From: Liolophura sinensis
Lineage: Eukaryota > Mollusca > Polyplacophora > Chitonida > Chitonidae
Assembly: GCF_032854445.1 (NCBI RefSeq)
Contig: NC_088296.1
Location: 19,457,485 to 19,521,484, forward strand
Reading direction: 5' to 3'
Length of the DNA stretch: 64,000 bases
A program made the position numbers and the translations under genes. The notes under the pieces are model-generated. The model was not told the DNA's origin. It saw only the letters and a list, made by a program, of their open reading frames with translations, and did no database searches. Positions 32,266-43,124 of this stretch are shown here, piece after piece. Position 1 is the stretch's first letter; each line of letters opens with the position of its first letter.

Positions 32266-32504
32266 TTCTAATTATGTAGGCTAGATGTAGTAAAGCGGTA
32301 TACTAAAAAAACAACCCACGGCCATATAACACATACTACATAGCGATGCCATGGTAAGTCTTGATGTTATATTCAAGCGGTACAGATATGCCCCCTACCC
32401 CGCCTCCACACACCCTAAAACTCATTAGGGTGCTTTTTCGAGGCAAATCAGGGCAGTCTTAAAATGATTCAAGCCACAGTTAGAGTAGTTCAACTGTGTT
32501 GCTG

Positions 32505-32855
32505 TGAGTGAATGCTTGACGTTTAATGTCATACTTAACAATTTTTCAGTCATCTGATGACGAGGGAGTCCTTAGAGTGTATGTACGTAAATTGTGCCTC
32601 CTTGTTGCAGGACGGATTTCCACCGTTCTTTTATCTAGTGCTGCTTCACTGAGACGACTTACCGAAGACAAGTAAGGCGCCCCACTCGAGCCAATATAGT
32701 GATAAATGTCAATCTGTCGTTGCATTCGTCCTTAATGCAGAACGTCAAGCGAGGAAGCTATACAAACTTCCTCTTTTGAGGCCTTAAGTTTGACCCGACC
32801 CAGGATTGACCCGAGATCTACCGCTCCTGAAGCGGACGCTCTACTAGTTGATCCA
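32505..32855 (-). mobile_element. SINE-B copy
   Basis: Reversed copy from 'gtgagtgaatgcttgacg' to 'gaagcggacgctctactag'. The tRNA-like head is partly degraded. Confidence 0.8.
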
Positions 32856-32859
32856 TTCA

Positions 32860-34020
32860 TGAAGTATTTGTACAAATTCGCGTTCCAAGGACGGAACAGC
32901 ACAAATAATTAGTTCAACTGTAGAGCAAAAAAAAAAAAAAAAGATTTGACACTTATTTCAATAAATAGAGTAATTCTGACAACAAATTAGCTTACCGCGG
33001 CAACTAATGGTATGGTTGACTTTGGGCTACAAAACAAAATGTGTTGTAATAAATTCCAAAAATGTGATGTTTACATGGCTGATAAAGGAAACATCTGGGC
33101 AATTTTTGTAACTGTAGCATTAAAATCAACCGTACAGGGAACTATCAAATTTTCAGTACCGGTATAGTTGAAATTACAAATCTTTTTCAGTTGAAAAGCG
33201 TTTAATTCAGTACATTTAAATAGAGAAACAGGCTATATTGCCGTAAATAGAAACTAAATGTTGCTATAAACACAAAACCAACCAAAATAAATTATCAAGA
33301 GCAACTTGCACATGTTTATAACTTACTTATGGCAAAAAATAGGCAAAATGATAAACCGCGACTTTTGGATACTAGTATTTGAACGAAAATCTTAGAATGG
33401 CTGTATACAGTGAACGTTGATCTGAAAGTGCTACCCAGATGTTTTTTGATGGCTTCCGTAAATATTTAAACACAAAATATTAACACAAAGATTTCAAAAA
33501 TAGTATTGTTTCTTTTTTGGGCATGGTGCTCAGAAATGAGAGGCACTTGCATTCGATTCATTCAGATCAAGAAATCAGCGTAGACAAAGGTGTAACATGT
33601 CACAGAAGCGCTTTTATTTAATTGCACAGTTGGGTTCTTGGTGATTTGTGTAGATGTGGCAGAGGGGACGGAATGCACAGATCAAGCTTTTACAAATGAG
33701 TTGGACAGCACTCAAAACGCAAATAAACCATAAATATGAAGTAGGCAGCAGTAAGAACCAAATCTGAAAACACTTTACTCATTTTTTTTTTTTACATTAT
33801 TTTTAACTGAATTAAAAGCGCCCTCGGTTTGGATTGTAAGGTGGATTGTATGGACCATATTGACAATGCAAGTCGCCAATGACGTCACGCCAACGATGGC
33901 CTAAAACTGGTAGAGGCCCGCAGCCTGATGTTTAATACCTCAACTAAACGAACTCACAAATCTGATACACATGACCAATTCATGTGATCCAGAACAAATG
34001 TCGTAAGTCGCAACATGCTG
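32860..34020. other. AT-rich intergenic DNA
   Basis: No gene, RNA or element recognised. An A-run is at 32930-32942 and a T-run near 33783-33793. Confidence 0.4.
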
Positions 34021-34031
34021 CTGTGTTACTG

Positions 34032-34060
34032 TGGGGGAGGGAGGGGGTAGGGGGGGGGTG
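34032..34060 (+). other. G-rich tract (possible G-quadruplex)
   Basis: 'gggggagggagggggtaggg' continuing into more G: at least four G-runs separated by one or two bases, the classic pattern for an intramolecular G-quadruplex. Confidence 0.6.
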
Positions 34061-34089
34061 AATACTGGCCAAATTTTACACCCTGTGAT

Positions 34090-34361
34090 CTTATGTATTT
34101 ATTTGTTTGATTGGTGTTTTACGCCACATTCAAGAATATTTCACTTATATGACAGCGGCCATCATTATGGTGGGAGGAAACTGGGCAGAGCCCGGACGAA
34201 ACCCACGAACATACGCAGGTTGTTGACAGACCTCCCCACGTGCTACTGGTGAGGAAGCCAGCATGAGCTGGACTTGAACTCACAGCGCCCGCATTGGTGA
34301 GAGGCTCTTAGGTCATTACGCTGCACTAGCGCGCTAACCAACTGAACCACGGAGGCCCCAT
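34090..34361 (-). mobile_element. SINE-A, full length with target-site duplication
   Basis: Reversed complete copy ending at 'ccaactgaaccacggaggcc'. It is flanked by cctgtgat at 34082-34089 and 34362-34369. Confidence 0.9.
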
Positions 34362-34835
34362 CCTGTGATAAAGATCGGGTTTTAATGACAGGGCTATCTG
34401 TGGTTTAGCTCTGCGCAATCGGTGACGCCAGGTACTGCTGAAGTACTTTTATTTCGTTTTAAATGACAGGTTCGATAGTAAACAATCTGCCTGTGTGTAT
34501 TACAAATTATTATACAAATATTCTATGAATATTGAAGACATACCTTCCCTTCGACCAATGGAGATCTGTACTCGTTTACCAAGGTATTTTTCCATAGGCT
34601 AACATGGAACATCACTTTTCAATGGTGTCATGAAACAAAGTGTGGCTCTTGACAGCATAGAATCCATAGATTCGAATGGTCTGTCGTGGAGAGAGTGAGG
34701 TATTTCTTGTCACATTCTCTTTTTCGTAGACAGGCACACATGAAGTGAAGAGTTAACAAGAATTGTACTCGAATCAGAGCATGAAGGTGTAGTAAAATTC
34801 GTGTGACGTCGTTGTCTAAATACCTTATCAACACG

Positions 34836-35092
34836 GAGGCCTCCCTGGCCGAGGCGGTTAGCACGCAAGCACGGCGCCACGACCTAGGAACCTCTCACAA
34901 ATGTAGTCGCTGTGAGTTCAAATCCATCCCATGCTGGCTCCCTCTCCGGCCATACACGGAAATCTCTGTGAGCAACCTCTATATGGTTGTGGGTTTCCCC
35001 TGCGATCTGTCCGGTTTCCTCCTACCATAATGCAGACCGTCGTCGTAGAAGTGAAATATTCTTAAGCACCCCGTAAAACTCTTAAATCAAAA
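34836..35092 (+). mobile_element. SINE-A, near full length
   Basis: Head 'ggcctccctggccgaggcgg', body 'catgctggctccctctccgg' and 3' end 'gaaatattcttaagcacccc'. It lies just beyond the 3' end of the THAP/C2H2 gene. Confidence 0.88.
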
Positions 35093-35186
35093 TAACATCA
35101 CAAATCTGAACACATAAAAAACATAAATCAAGGTATTTTCACATACATCATGCAGAAACAGGTTTTCATGGGTTTTCTAACAAAGC

Positions 35187-36260
35187 TTACTTAATCTTTA
35201 TTTTTGTCTTTCCTACGTCCACACCGGTGTGATTCCGTTCGTGCGTGAATCTTTCGTACTGCCTACTGAACCTGTCGTTACAAATGTTACAGACGTAAGG
35301 TTTGTCTGGTAGGTGTGCGACAGGGTGTTCCTGCTGTTTTACTTCCGCTAACAATTTAAACCATTCAGCCGTGTGCGTCACACTGTGACCATCTAGCTCA
35401 GTCTGAGTCGTAAACTTCTTCGGACAAGTCTTACAGGCGAAAGGTTTCTCCGTGTGCGCGTGCGCACGATGCGTCTTGAGGCCTGATCGTGATTCGAAGC
35501 TTACACGACAAAGTTCACATCGGAAGGATTTAGCTGCGTGTACAGGCAGGTGTTGTCTTAGACGTGTCGGTGTCGCAAAGCCGTCTTTACAAACTTCACA
35601 GATGTACAGCTTTGTGTAAATAAACGAACGCTGCCTTCTTATTCTTCTGAAACCTTCTGATTTACCAAAAGCTTTACCATCCAAAGGTAGTTTGCCCCCA
35701 CGGAAAAATTCTTCCTTCGACTGGTTCCCCACAAAATATCTCGAGCACTTCTCGCACGAATAATGACTTAATATCACTTTACCACAAGAGAGAGTTTTAT
35801 TTAAGGATAAGACTGATCTATGCGGTAAAACTTTTTCACAAAACTTGCACCGGTATTCTTTTTGGGAACTAGCATCGTCTTGGCCTTCAACCGTCGCCGG
35901 CAAACTGCTGCGAAACGTGAAAAATGACTCTCCTCGGGTCTCATTCTTGCCACCGGAATCTTGCGTTGTTGAATCTCCAGTCGCGGACAACGCCCCCTTG
36001 CAGATTTCGTCATTTTGGCTAGAATCTTTAACAACAGTGATTAAAAGTTCACATCCTGGTGATGACTGCCTCTCACAGGTTTCTGCACTTTGACTGCCGT
36101 CGTCAGCAACTGCATTCGAAGAATTCCATAGTGAGATGGATGATGATTTAGTGATGTCCATCTTTCTCTTCTGTTTTTTTGTTGTTGAGCTCCTTGGATT
36201 CGCAAAATCAGCCAACAAACACCTCCCTCCATCGGTAGCTGTGACAGAAGTATTGGTATT
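35187..36260 (-). CDS. Exon 3: C2H2 zinc-finger region
   Basis: The exon starts at 36260 after 'tgtttcattccag' and encodes NTNTSVTATDGG at its beginning; the upstream 24 codons of the open frame are intronic. A serine-rich, basic stretch (KKQKRKMD) precedes two worn finger-like pieces (CKFCEKV and CEKCSRYF). Four recognisable C2H2 fingers follow at about 35610-35220: starting YICEVC, FRCELC, FACKTC and YVCNIC. Linkers are irregular, not TGEKP-like, except AHTEKPF. It ends GKTKIKIK and a stop. The stop overlaps a donor-like gtaagc, so a further 3' exon cannot be excluded. Confidence 0.75.
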   Translation of the reverse strand, partial: NTNTSVTATDGGRCLLADFANPRSSTTKKQKRKMDITKSSSISLWNSSNAVADDGSQSAETCERQSSPGCELLITVVKDSSQNDEICKGALSATGDSTTQDSGGKNETRGESFFTFRSSLPATVEGQDDASSQKEYRCKFCEKVLPHRSVLSLNKTLSCGKVILSHYSCEKCSRYFVGNQSKEEFFRGGKLPLDGKAFGKSEGFRRIRRQRSFIYTKLYICEVCKDGFATPTRLRQHLPVHAAKSFRCELCRVSFESRSGLKTHRAHAHTEKPFACKTCPKKFTTQTELDGHSVTHTAEWFKLLAEVKQQEHPVAHLPDKPYVCNICNDRFSRQYERFTHERNHTGVDVGKTKIKIK

Positions 36261-39200
36261 CTGGAATGAAACACAAAGTATCTCACGTAAAATTTGGTAA
36301 TGCATGTAACGTCGAGGTGGGGGGAAGGTCACAGGTATTAGTCTAACGGAGAAGAAAACTTAAGAAAGATGCCAAAATCAGGTGAAAGAGCATGCAAATT
36401 TGCCCTTCAGTATACATGTATTTTTCGATTTTTTGTTTCATGAAAAAAGGGTATTTAAAATATTTTTTTTATCGTGGATATTTGGGACCACCTTTTGGTA
36501 TTTATCGTCGCCGGATAATAATGTTCTAAATAAGGATGTGATATATGTAAATCAATATATTTGAATGTAAATTTATTGTTTCTATCCAAAACACACGCAC
36601 TTAGCACTTAATCTGAATTATGGCAATATTTATGAATATATTAAAAATATAAATATGACCAAAAACCACGCCGAACACATTTCTTAGCCAAAAAGACCAA
36701 TTCTAGTGCAAATATATTTGTTAAACATGCGCTACATACTCAATTATAACATTATTACACAAAGACTACATATAACAAATCGTCGTCCCAAATAACCACT
36801 ATAGAAAACTCAGTTTCAAGTGTCTTTTTCTCTTAAAAAAAAACTCGAAAAAATATTCAAGAACACATTTAAAACTAACATTTCGCACTCGTTCATCTGA
36901 ACTTAATGTAATTTTAAAGTTTTCTCCACCTTTGAAAGCAACTGTCCTGAACGGTCAGTATAATATTACTTCATGTTATAGAAACATCGTACTGTCAACC
37001 AACCAGTCACCTCCATGTGAAGGAAACGAACAAGAAGTTTCAAACATAACGTCATACAGAAGGCCTGAACTATGTATGCATACGTACACGTATATATGAT
37101 TAGGTTTTTTACGTCGTACTTTAACAACAATTTTCAATCATGTGACGACGAGGAGTCAGATAACTGAAAATGTCACCAGACATTGTACACCATCCAGTCA
37201 CAATTCCTGTTTCCTGGCTTTGACCTCTTCCAGTCGTGTGAGGCAGCAACAAGTACCATTTTGAAAGTCTTTGACATGACTCGACACGGGTTTGATTGTG
37301 CAGGGTGCAGCACCTTTCTAAAAATCCCTAGCTAGGGGTATGAACCAGCACCCTTGGTATATGACAGCCTTTCTAACGGTGTAAAAAACATTAAAAAAAT
37401 CATACAGTTCAGATGAAAGAGTTCAAAAGCTTGTAAATGGTTAATTGTGGGTATTTCGGATCACCTCTTGGTATGTGTTGCGTAATGTTATAAATGAAAA
37501 TGTAACACTTGTTTAATAAATATATTTGCACTAAAATTTGATCTTTTCAGCCTACAAATGCGTTCAACCTGGATTTTGGTCAGATACATATTTTTAATAT
37601 ATTGATAAATATTATCATAATTCAGATCAAATGCATGTGTTTCGACATAAAAAAAAAACAAATTTACATCGAAATAAATTTAGACATGCATCACATCCTT
37701 CCTTGGAACATTACTACGCGAAGACGATATATATATACAAAGATCTGGGTCCAAATACCCTTCATACAAAAACATTTTCAAATACCCTTTTCTCCTGAAA
37801 GAAAAAAAAAATTGAAAAAAATATTAAACACCATATTTGCAAAAAAGTTTCCATCCTCTTTCATCTGATTCTGGCATCATTAAAGCCACAGCCAAAACGA
37901 CGAGAATTAGATTCAAAACATGGCGCTTCAGAGCCTTGCTGTTCATTAGAACCAGAGCTATAAAGTGCATACTAGCATGACGTAGGCGTCAGAAGAAAGA
38001 CCATTACACATTGTCCAGGAAAATAGATTGATTTATTCTTTTAAATATTTTTTGACCTAGTAAAATGCATATAAAACTTTGGGTTCTACTGCAAGGCCTT
38101 TTCTGACAATATTGGGACCAGCGATGTCACTTCAGCTTTTTGCCACTTGACACACATACATTGCTGTATTTCATCATTCAAAATGCATCTAGAGATATGA
38201 ATGCATACCACAAATGGGCCTTGTGCAACAAATACATTATTTAGTGTTTTCTTTGCCTTTAATCACCTGAGCTAAATGTTCATGTAGCTAGGGTTTACAA
38301 GGTTTTCAAATGACACCGGTTATAGGTAAATTTGACTATGTATTTTGTTACTGAAATACAGTCATTGTGGCCTGACAAAAGTTAACCACCCTTCAAAATC
38401 TACAGGGTCTGCTTTCACAAAACATCACAAGATCAGTATGCTGCAGTTGGTATTTGTCTTTTGGTTTAAGTTTAAGCCACAGTGTTTCTCAAAGAAACAA
38501 AATTCAGTCAAACTCTGCTTAAAGGATATATGCAATATTTTTTTTTCTTAACATGGAGTTTAAGATTTGTCTTCGGGTGCATTGCCAAGTGGGTTAGCAT
38601 GCCAGTGTGGCACAATGACCCAGGAGCCTTCCACAAATGCGGCTGCTGTGAGTTCAAGTCCAGTTCATGCTGGCTTCCTCTCCGTCAGCATGTGGAGAGG
38701 TCTGTCAGCAGCCTGTCGATGGTCATGTGTTTCCTTCGAGCTCAGCCCAGTTTCATCACACCATAATGCTGGCTGCCATTGTTGTGAAATATTCCTGAGT
38801 ATGGCGTTAAACACCAATGAAATAAATAAACAAATATATAAATTGTTCCTGGGGCATGCCCAAATTTCTTCAGCCACCAGCCATCAGTAGAAATTAACTA
38901 TTGTCCAGAAAAATGTCTTTCCCAGACAGTGTTTATTGGTCTTTTATTAGTAATCTGATATATACAGTCTCACAAAGACTGGATCATGTGGCCCCAATAG
39001 TTAAGAACCTCAAAATCCTTCCACTTGCCACAAATACACAGATACTCGTCCTTGCTACTCGCACATAAATTCACTCACCAATCACCTTCCTCACAAATTT
39101 CAACAGCTGTTCAAAAGACAATCTGACGTTCACAATTACCCAAACAGATCCTATTTTTTCAATCTCCATGTACCTTTTCTAACTTCAAATCTATTCACAC

Positions 39201-42200
39201 ATTTCATCAGAAAATCAGCCCCCAGAAAGTGGAATAGGCTTCCTCCAAACCTCAAAGTAATCAATGTCATGTCTTTATTCAAATCCAGGTTAAAAGATTT
39301 TTTAATTAACAATATTTGATCCACATTAGTCATACAATCTGTGAAACAGAAGGTGTCAAAAGATATGTAAATATACATATATTTATGTATGGTGAATAAA
39401 CATTCAATTAACAAAAAAAAAAATCAATTCAATTCAATATATTCCATGTTAGTGTTGTATTTGCCTTTATAACTATTATACAAGAAACATACTTTTCTCA
39501 CTTACCTCCTCACACTGCTGGCTCATGACACCATCCGCCTGTGCTCTGCTGCCAGATATGAACAATCCTGTAATTTTCAGCCCAGAGGACTCTCTTAGAT
39601 TTTGACCGTTGATTTCTTCAGCACTTTGGGTACTTACAGTTTTACCAATATGTGAAGATGTCTGTTTGAAAACATCAGGGATGTAAACAGTATCTGTCTT
39701 AGCAGTGGGCCACACCTGAGCTTTATATGTATGCTCAACATTTTCTGTCTTTACAATGGGCCAAACATGAGGTTCGTTTGTAAGGTCAACACTTTCTGTC
39801 TCAGCAGCAGGCCACTCTTGAGGTTTGACTGTAAGGTCAACACTTTCTGTCTTTACAACAGGCCAGATCTGTGGTTCATTTGTAAGATCAAAACTTTCTG
39901 TCTTTACAACAGGCCAGACCTTAGGTTCATTTGTATGGTCAAAACTTTCTGTCTTTGTAATGGGCCACACATGAGGTTCATTTGTAAGGTCAACACTTTC
40001 TATCTTTACAACAGGCCAGACCTTAGGTTCATTTGTAAGGTCAAAACTTTCGGTCTTTGCAATGGGCCAAACATGAGGTTTATTTGTAAGGTCAACACTT
40101 TCTGTCTCAGCAGTGGGCCACTCCTGAGGTTTAACTATAAGGTCAACACTTTCTGTCTTTACAACAGGCCAGACCTGTGGTTCATTTGTAAGGTCATAAC
40201 TTTCTGTCTTTACAACAGGCCAGACCTGTGGTTCATTTGTAAAGTCAAAACTTTCTGTCTTTGCAAAGGGCCACACATGAGGTTCATTTGTAAGGTCAAC
40301 ATCTTCTTTCTTTACAACGGGCCACACATGAGGTTCTTTTGTGAGGTCAAGACTTTCTCTCTTTATAACGTGGAACGGAAGAGGTTCATATGTAAGGTCA
40401 ACGCTTTCTGTCTTGACAAAGGGCCACACCTGAGATTCATCTTGGTCGACAACACCTTTTGACTTTAAACTCGGCCACATTTGAAATTCAGAGGGACTGG
40501 ACAAATTTTCTTTCGAACAACTGGGTCCCTGCTGAGATTCATCTTGGTGGACTGCACCTTCTGTCGTTAAACTGGGCCATTTTTGAAATTCAGAGCAAAT
40601 GGACAAATTTTCTTGCAAATAACTGGGTCCCTGCTGAGGTTCATCTTGGGCATGGACATTTTCTGTAATACCAATGGGCCACACTCGCGGTTGACAATCA
40701 ATACTTTCTTTCAATCCGGAAGTCTGAAAATCAAAACAGTTCTGACATAATAATAATAATACAGTAGAAAGTTTAATACTGATATGGAGATGTCAAAAAA
40801 AAACCCAAAATATTCTAAAACTGATGAGTGTGAGACCTAGTTAGCAAAAAAGATTTAGACAAAATCTTTTGTTGCCATATCACCAAGGAGATTAAACATA
40901 AATTAAACCCCGTTGTTATTTACAGACTGACTAACTCTGTACGCATTTGCAAAGCTGTTCATACACAAAAATCTAATTATTTGTTTTTTGCTTTATGAAG
41001 ATCGTGTTACCTTAGTATGTATCATGTTTTAGCATACTGTCATAGACTAAGTTGTTTGTAACTACCAGGGATATTTATACATGTACATGTATATCCCTGA
41101 TATCACAGTTGGTAGAGCATCCGCTTCGGGAACGGTAGATCCAGGGTTGATCCTAAGACCTTAAAAGAGGAATATATAACTTCCTCGCTACAGGTGTTCA
41201 GCATGAAGGGGATAGTACAACGACTGGTTGACCCGTATCAGTATAATGGCTCAGATGGGGCAGCTAACTGGCCTTCGGTAAGCCGACTCAGTGAAGCAGC
41301 ACTAGATAAAAGAGCGGTGGAAATCCGTCCTGCAACAAGAAGGCACATTACATACATGCTAAGGATTCCTTCATCATCATATGACTGAAAAATTGTTAAA
41401 TACGATGTTAAACCCCAAGCACTCACTCACTCAAAAAAGGAATAATGTAAAAAATAAAACAGCTGGGAATTTTGCATCTGTCTACTAAGATTTAGTGCAA
41501 GATAAAAAAGTTGATTGTTTGGGATAACAAATCCAATTTGTGAATTTTCAGCAGGTACGGATTCTAAGGTATTAAGTTAATTACTGTCACATTTGAAAGT
41601 AATTCAGAGAGTAATACTAGTAATGTAGGCATAGATGGTCGCTTTCAAATGTGAGTTTGGTACATTAAAGTTGTTTATAAATCATTCCAAACACTCAAAA
41701 CATATATTAAAAAAAGAACAAATATAACTGACCTATGCAAAAGGACAAATGAACTAGATAAATGTAGGCCTTCTTTCATATCATCTTTTCAACTCATGCG
41801 AACCTCTTGAATATGTAAAGTTAGCACTATACAGTTCAGCCCACCTTTATGGACATGCTGTTAAATAGACCCAGAGGCTATACTTAGACAGACACAGAGG
41901 AGAAAATATTGTCTAAATAAAAAGGAAAATAATGAAAAACTCCACTTGGCGGTCATACTGCCACAATTTTCCACAACTATAATACTAATTTTCACCATGT
42001 TCACATTTTATTCACCCTGTACAATGGGCCTGTTGTGTAACATGTACAATAATTTATTGTCAGACATACACTTCTCAGAAAATTGTCCACAGCTGCTCTC
42101 ACATCCAGTCTGGCAAAATTTTACCTGACCGAAAAGGGTCCTAAACCAATTAAAATGTCAGAGCATGTGCTATTTAAAACCCTGATGCAGTTTCCTTGGC

Positions 42201-43122
42201 ATTCTGTCAAATGTTTGAGACAAAAATGTGCCCATCTAATTGATTCCACTGCTTTAAATGTTCCTCACCTCATTGTCTCTTTATTTTCTTCAAGGTTGCA
42301 AAAGCTTCAGTGTATTTGGTCAGTATGCTCAAAGTAACATGTTGTCTTGCCAGCCATGACATACATTTGACAAGGGCAGGTAACTGCATCAAGTTTTTAA
42401 ATGGAGTGTGCTCTCATGTTGGTTTGGGTTCATCTTTAGCTGAACACAATTTGGCAAAAACTAAAATAAGACCAATCTCAGACTTATTTCTCTATACATT
42501 TCCGTGTTATCTTTTACGCTGTCATCTGCTATCAACCGAACTGTCACAGGTCAGGGATGTTCTTGGATGTGCACAGACTTACATACAAGCCAAATGTGCA
42601 TTTCAGGAGTCTCATGAGTTCACACATGTTTGTACGAGACAGGGTTGGGACTTTCACTGGACCACAATCAGCTCCAGTTACAGACCTTTGTTAGACATTG
42701 TTTTGTTAGCATGCAATGTCTAATTCATTAGGCTAAGATTTACTCACCTCTTGGCTCACCAGCAAGCTGGGGTAGCCTGTCTTAATGGTTAGTAATGGTG
42801 GTCTCCTCGCATATCTGTGATCCCCTCGAGCCTGTCCTTCAAACCAAGCCAACATCTGCTGATTACACATAGTGACAACATCTGTCCACTCTGGAGTCCA
42901 TGGGAAAATGGATGGTTTGTCCACGAGGTATGTTTTGCTGCCACCCTTAAAATGAAGGCTACAAACACTGGTCCATCGTGAAATTGTTTGCTTTGGGTAT
43001 CTTGCTCTTTGAAGCCACAATTTTCTCGTGACAGGGCACCTGGGAATCTTATGAAATTTCACATAAAAATTTCTCTGTGACGTGGCATGGCAATTAGGAA
43101 CACAGCAGTTTATTCTAGTCAT
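35187..43122 (-). CDS. THAP / 17-residue-repeat / C2H2 protein, three exons
   Basis: Minus-strand model from splice signals: exon 1 43122-42748 (125 codons), exon 2 40723-39506 (406 codons), exon 3 36260-35187 (357 codons plus stop). Both junctions are phase 0 with good donors (GTGAGT, GTAAGT) and acceptors (ttgattttcag, tgtttcattccag), giving 888 residues. It begins with a THAP zinc finger (DNA-binding, C-x4-C...C-x2-H), then a long 17-residue repeat carrying VKTE (SUMO-consensus-like) and SVDLT motifs, and ends in a C2H2 region. A nuclear DNA-binding regulator is inferred. Introns carry a SINE-B (intron 1), and a SINE-A, a repeat X copy and two foldback elements (intron 2). Alternatively the three exons could belong to separate genes; cDNA would settle it. 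Confidence 0.72.
36370..36900. mobile_element. Foldback element, copy 1 (intron 2)
   Basis: Left arm 'gatgccaaaatcaggtgaaa' with 'gggtatttaaaatatttt' and 'ggatatttgggaccacc'. The right arm carries their reverse complements in worn form ('cgtcccaaataacc', 'cgttcatctgaac'), meeting at an AT-rich centre near 36640. The same design recurs at 37400-37885. The ends resemble long-inverted-repeat MITEs. Confidence 0.6.
37095..37320 (-). mobile_element. SINE-C copy (intron 2)
   Basis: 'ttttacgtcgtacttta', 'catgtgacgacgaggagtc', 'aaagtctttgacatgactcg' and 'cgggtttgattg' match 17640-17900. It lies between the two foldback elements. Confidence 0.6.
37400..37885. mobile_element. Foldback element, copy 2 (intron 2)
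   Basis: Left arm 'tcagatgaaagagttcaaaa' and 'gggtatttcggatcacctc'; right arm 'gatctgggtccaaataccc', 'ttttcaaatacccttttctc' and 'ctttcatctgattctggcat'. It matches copy 1 and the fragment at 28030-28200. Confidence 0.6.
38030..38270 (+). repeat. Interspersed repeat X, internally deleted
   Basis: 'tagtaaaatgcatataaaac', 'gggaccagcgatgtcacttc', 'ttgccacttgacacacatac' and 'acaaatgggccttg', then a jump to 'agtgttttctttgcctttaa'. A further piece ('cagacagtgtttattggtct') at 38910-38965 probably belongs to it, separated by a SINE. Confidence 0.65.
38573..38844 (+). mobile_element. SINE-A (intron 2)
   Basis: Diverged head 'gggtgcattgccaagtgggt', body 'ttcatgctggcttcctctcc' and 3' end 'gaaatattcctgagtatggc' with an aataaataaac tail. 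Confidence 0.85.
39506..40723 (-). CDS. Exon 2: 17-residue repeat array
   Basis: Acceptor 'ttgattttcag' then ACT TCC GGA (TSGLKESIDC), donor GAG|GTAAGT; 406 codons, phase 0 at both ends. The body is about 14 tight copies of a 51-bp/17-residue unit of type VWPVVKTESVDLTNEPQ, preceded by three or four looser units with DESQQGPS. Many units contain VKTE, IKRE, VKKE or VKIE, matching the SUMO-acceptor pattern (hydrophobic-K-x-E), followed by SVDLT or SFDLT, which resembles SUMO-interacting cores. Variants with AETE alternate, for example before VDLTNKP. No fold is predicted; it is likely disordered. The 243-residue ORF on the opposite strand is its shadow. Confidence 0.75.
41095..41438 (+). mobile_element. 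SINE-B (intron 1)
   Basis: Forward copy: 'atatcacagttggtagagca', 'gcttcgggaacggtagatcc', 'ttcagcatgaaggggatag', to 'ccaagcactcactcactc'. Complete but diverged in the head. Confidence 0.87.
42748..43122 (-). CDS. Exon 1: THAP domain
   Basis: ATG at 43122 opens MTRINCCVPNC. The THAP zinc ligands are C6, C11, C54 and H57 (C-x4-C, 42 residues, C-x2-H, within SVCSLHF). The conserved P27, a tryptophan at 36 (KLWLQR) and a C-terminal IFPW stretch in place of the AVPTIF box are visible. The length (~75 residues to IFPW) fits the family. THAP domains bind specific DNA and occur in transcription factors and P-element-type transposases. The donor GAG|GTGAGT follows SQE in phase 0. The ATG is the natural start because THAP normally lies at the very N-terminus. 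Confidence 0.85.
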
Positions 43123-43124
43123 GG

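Noticed and set aside
39731-40462. 243-residue plus-strand ORF with FICKVNTFCLYNRPDL repeats
   Set aside because: It is the antisense shadow of the 17-residue repeat exon. The minus strand has splice sites in phase and biologically sensible motifs.
42310-42723. 137-residue plus-strand ORF inside intron 1 of the THAP gene
   Set aside because: No domain, no splice context and opposite strand to a supported gene. Left out as chance, although it is longer than most.
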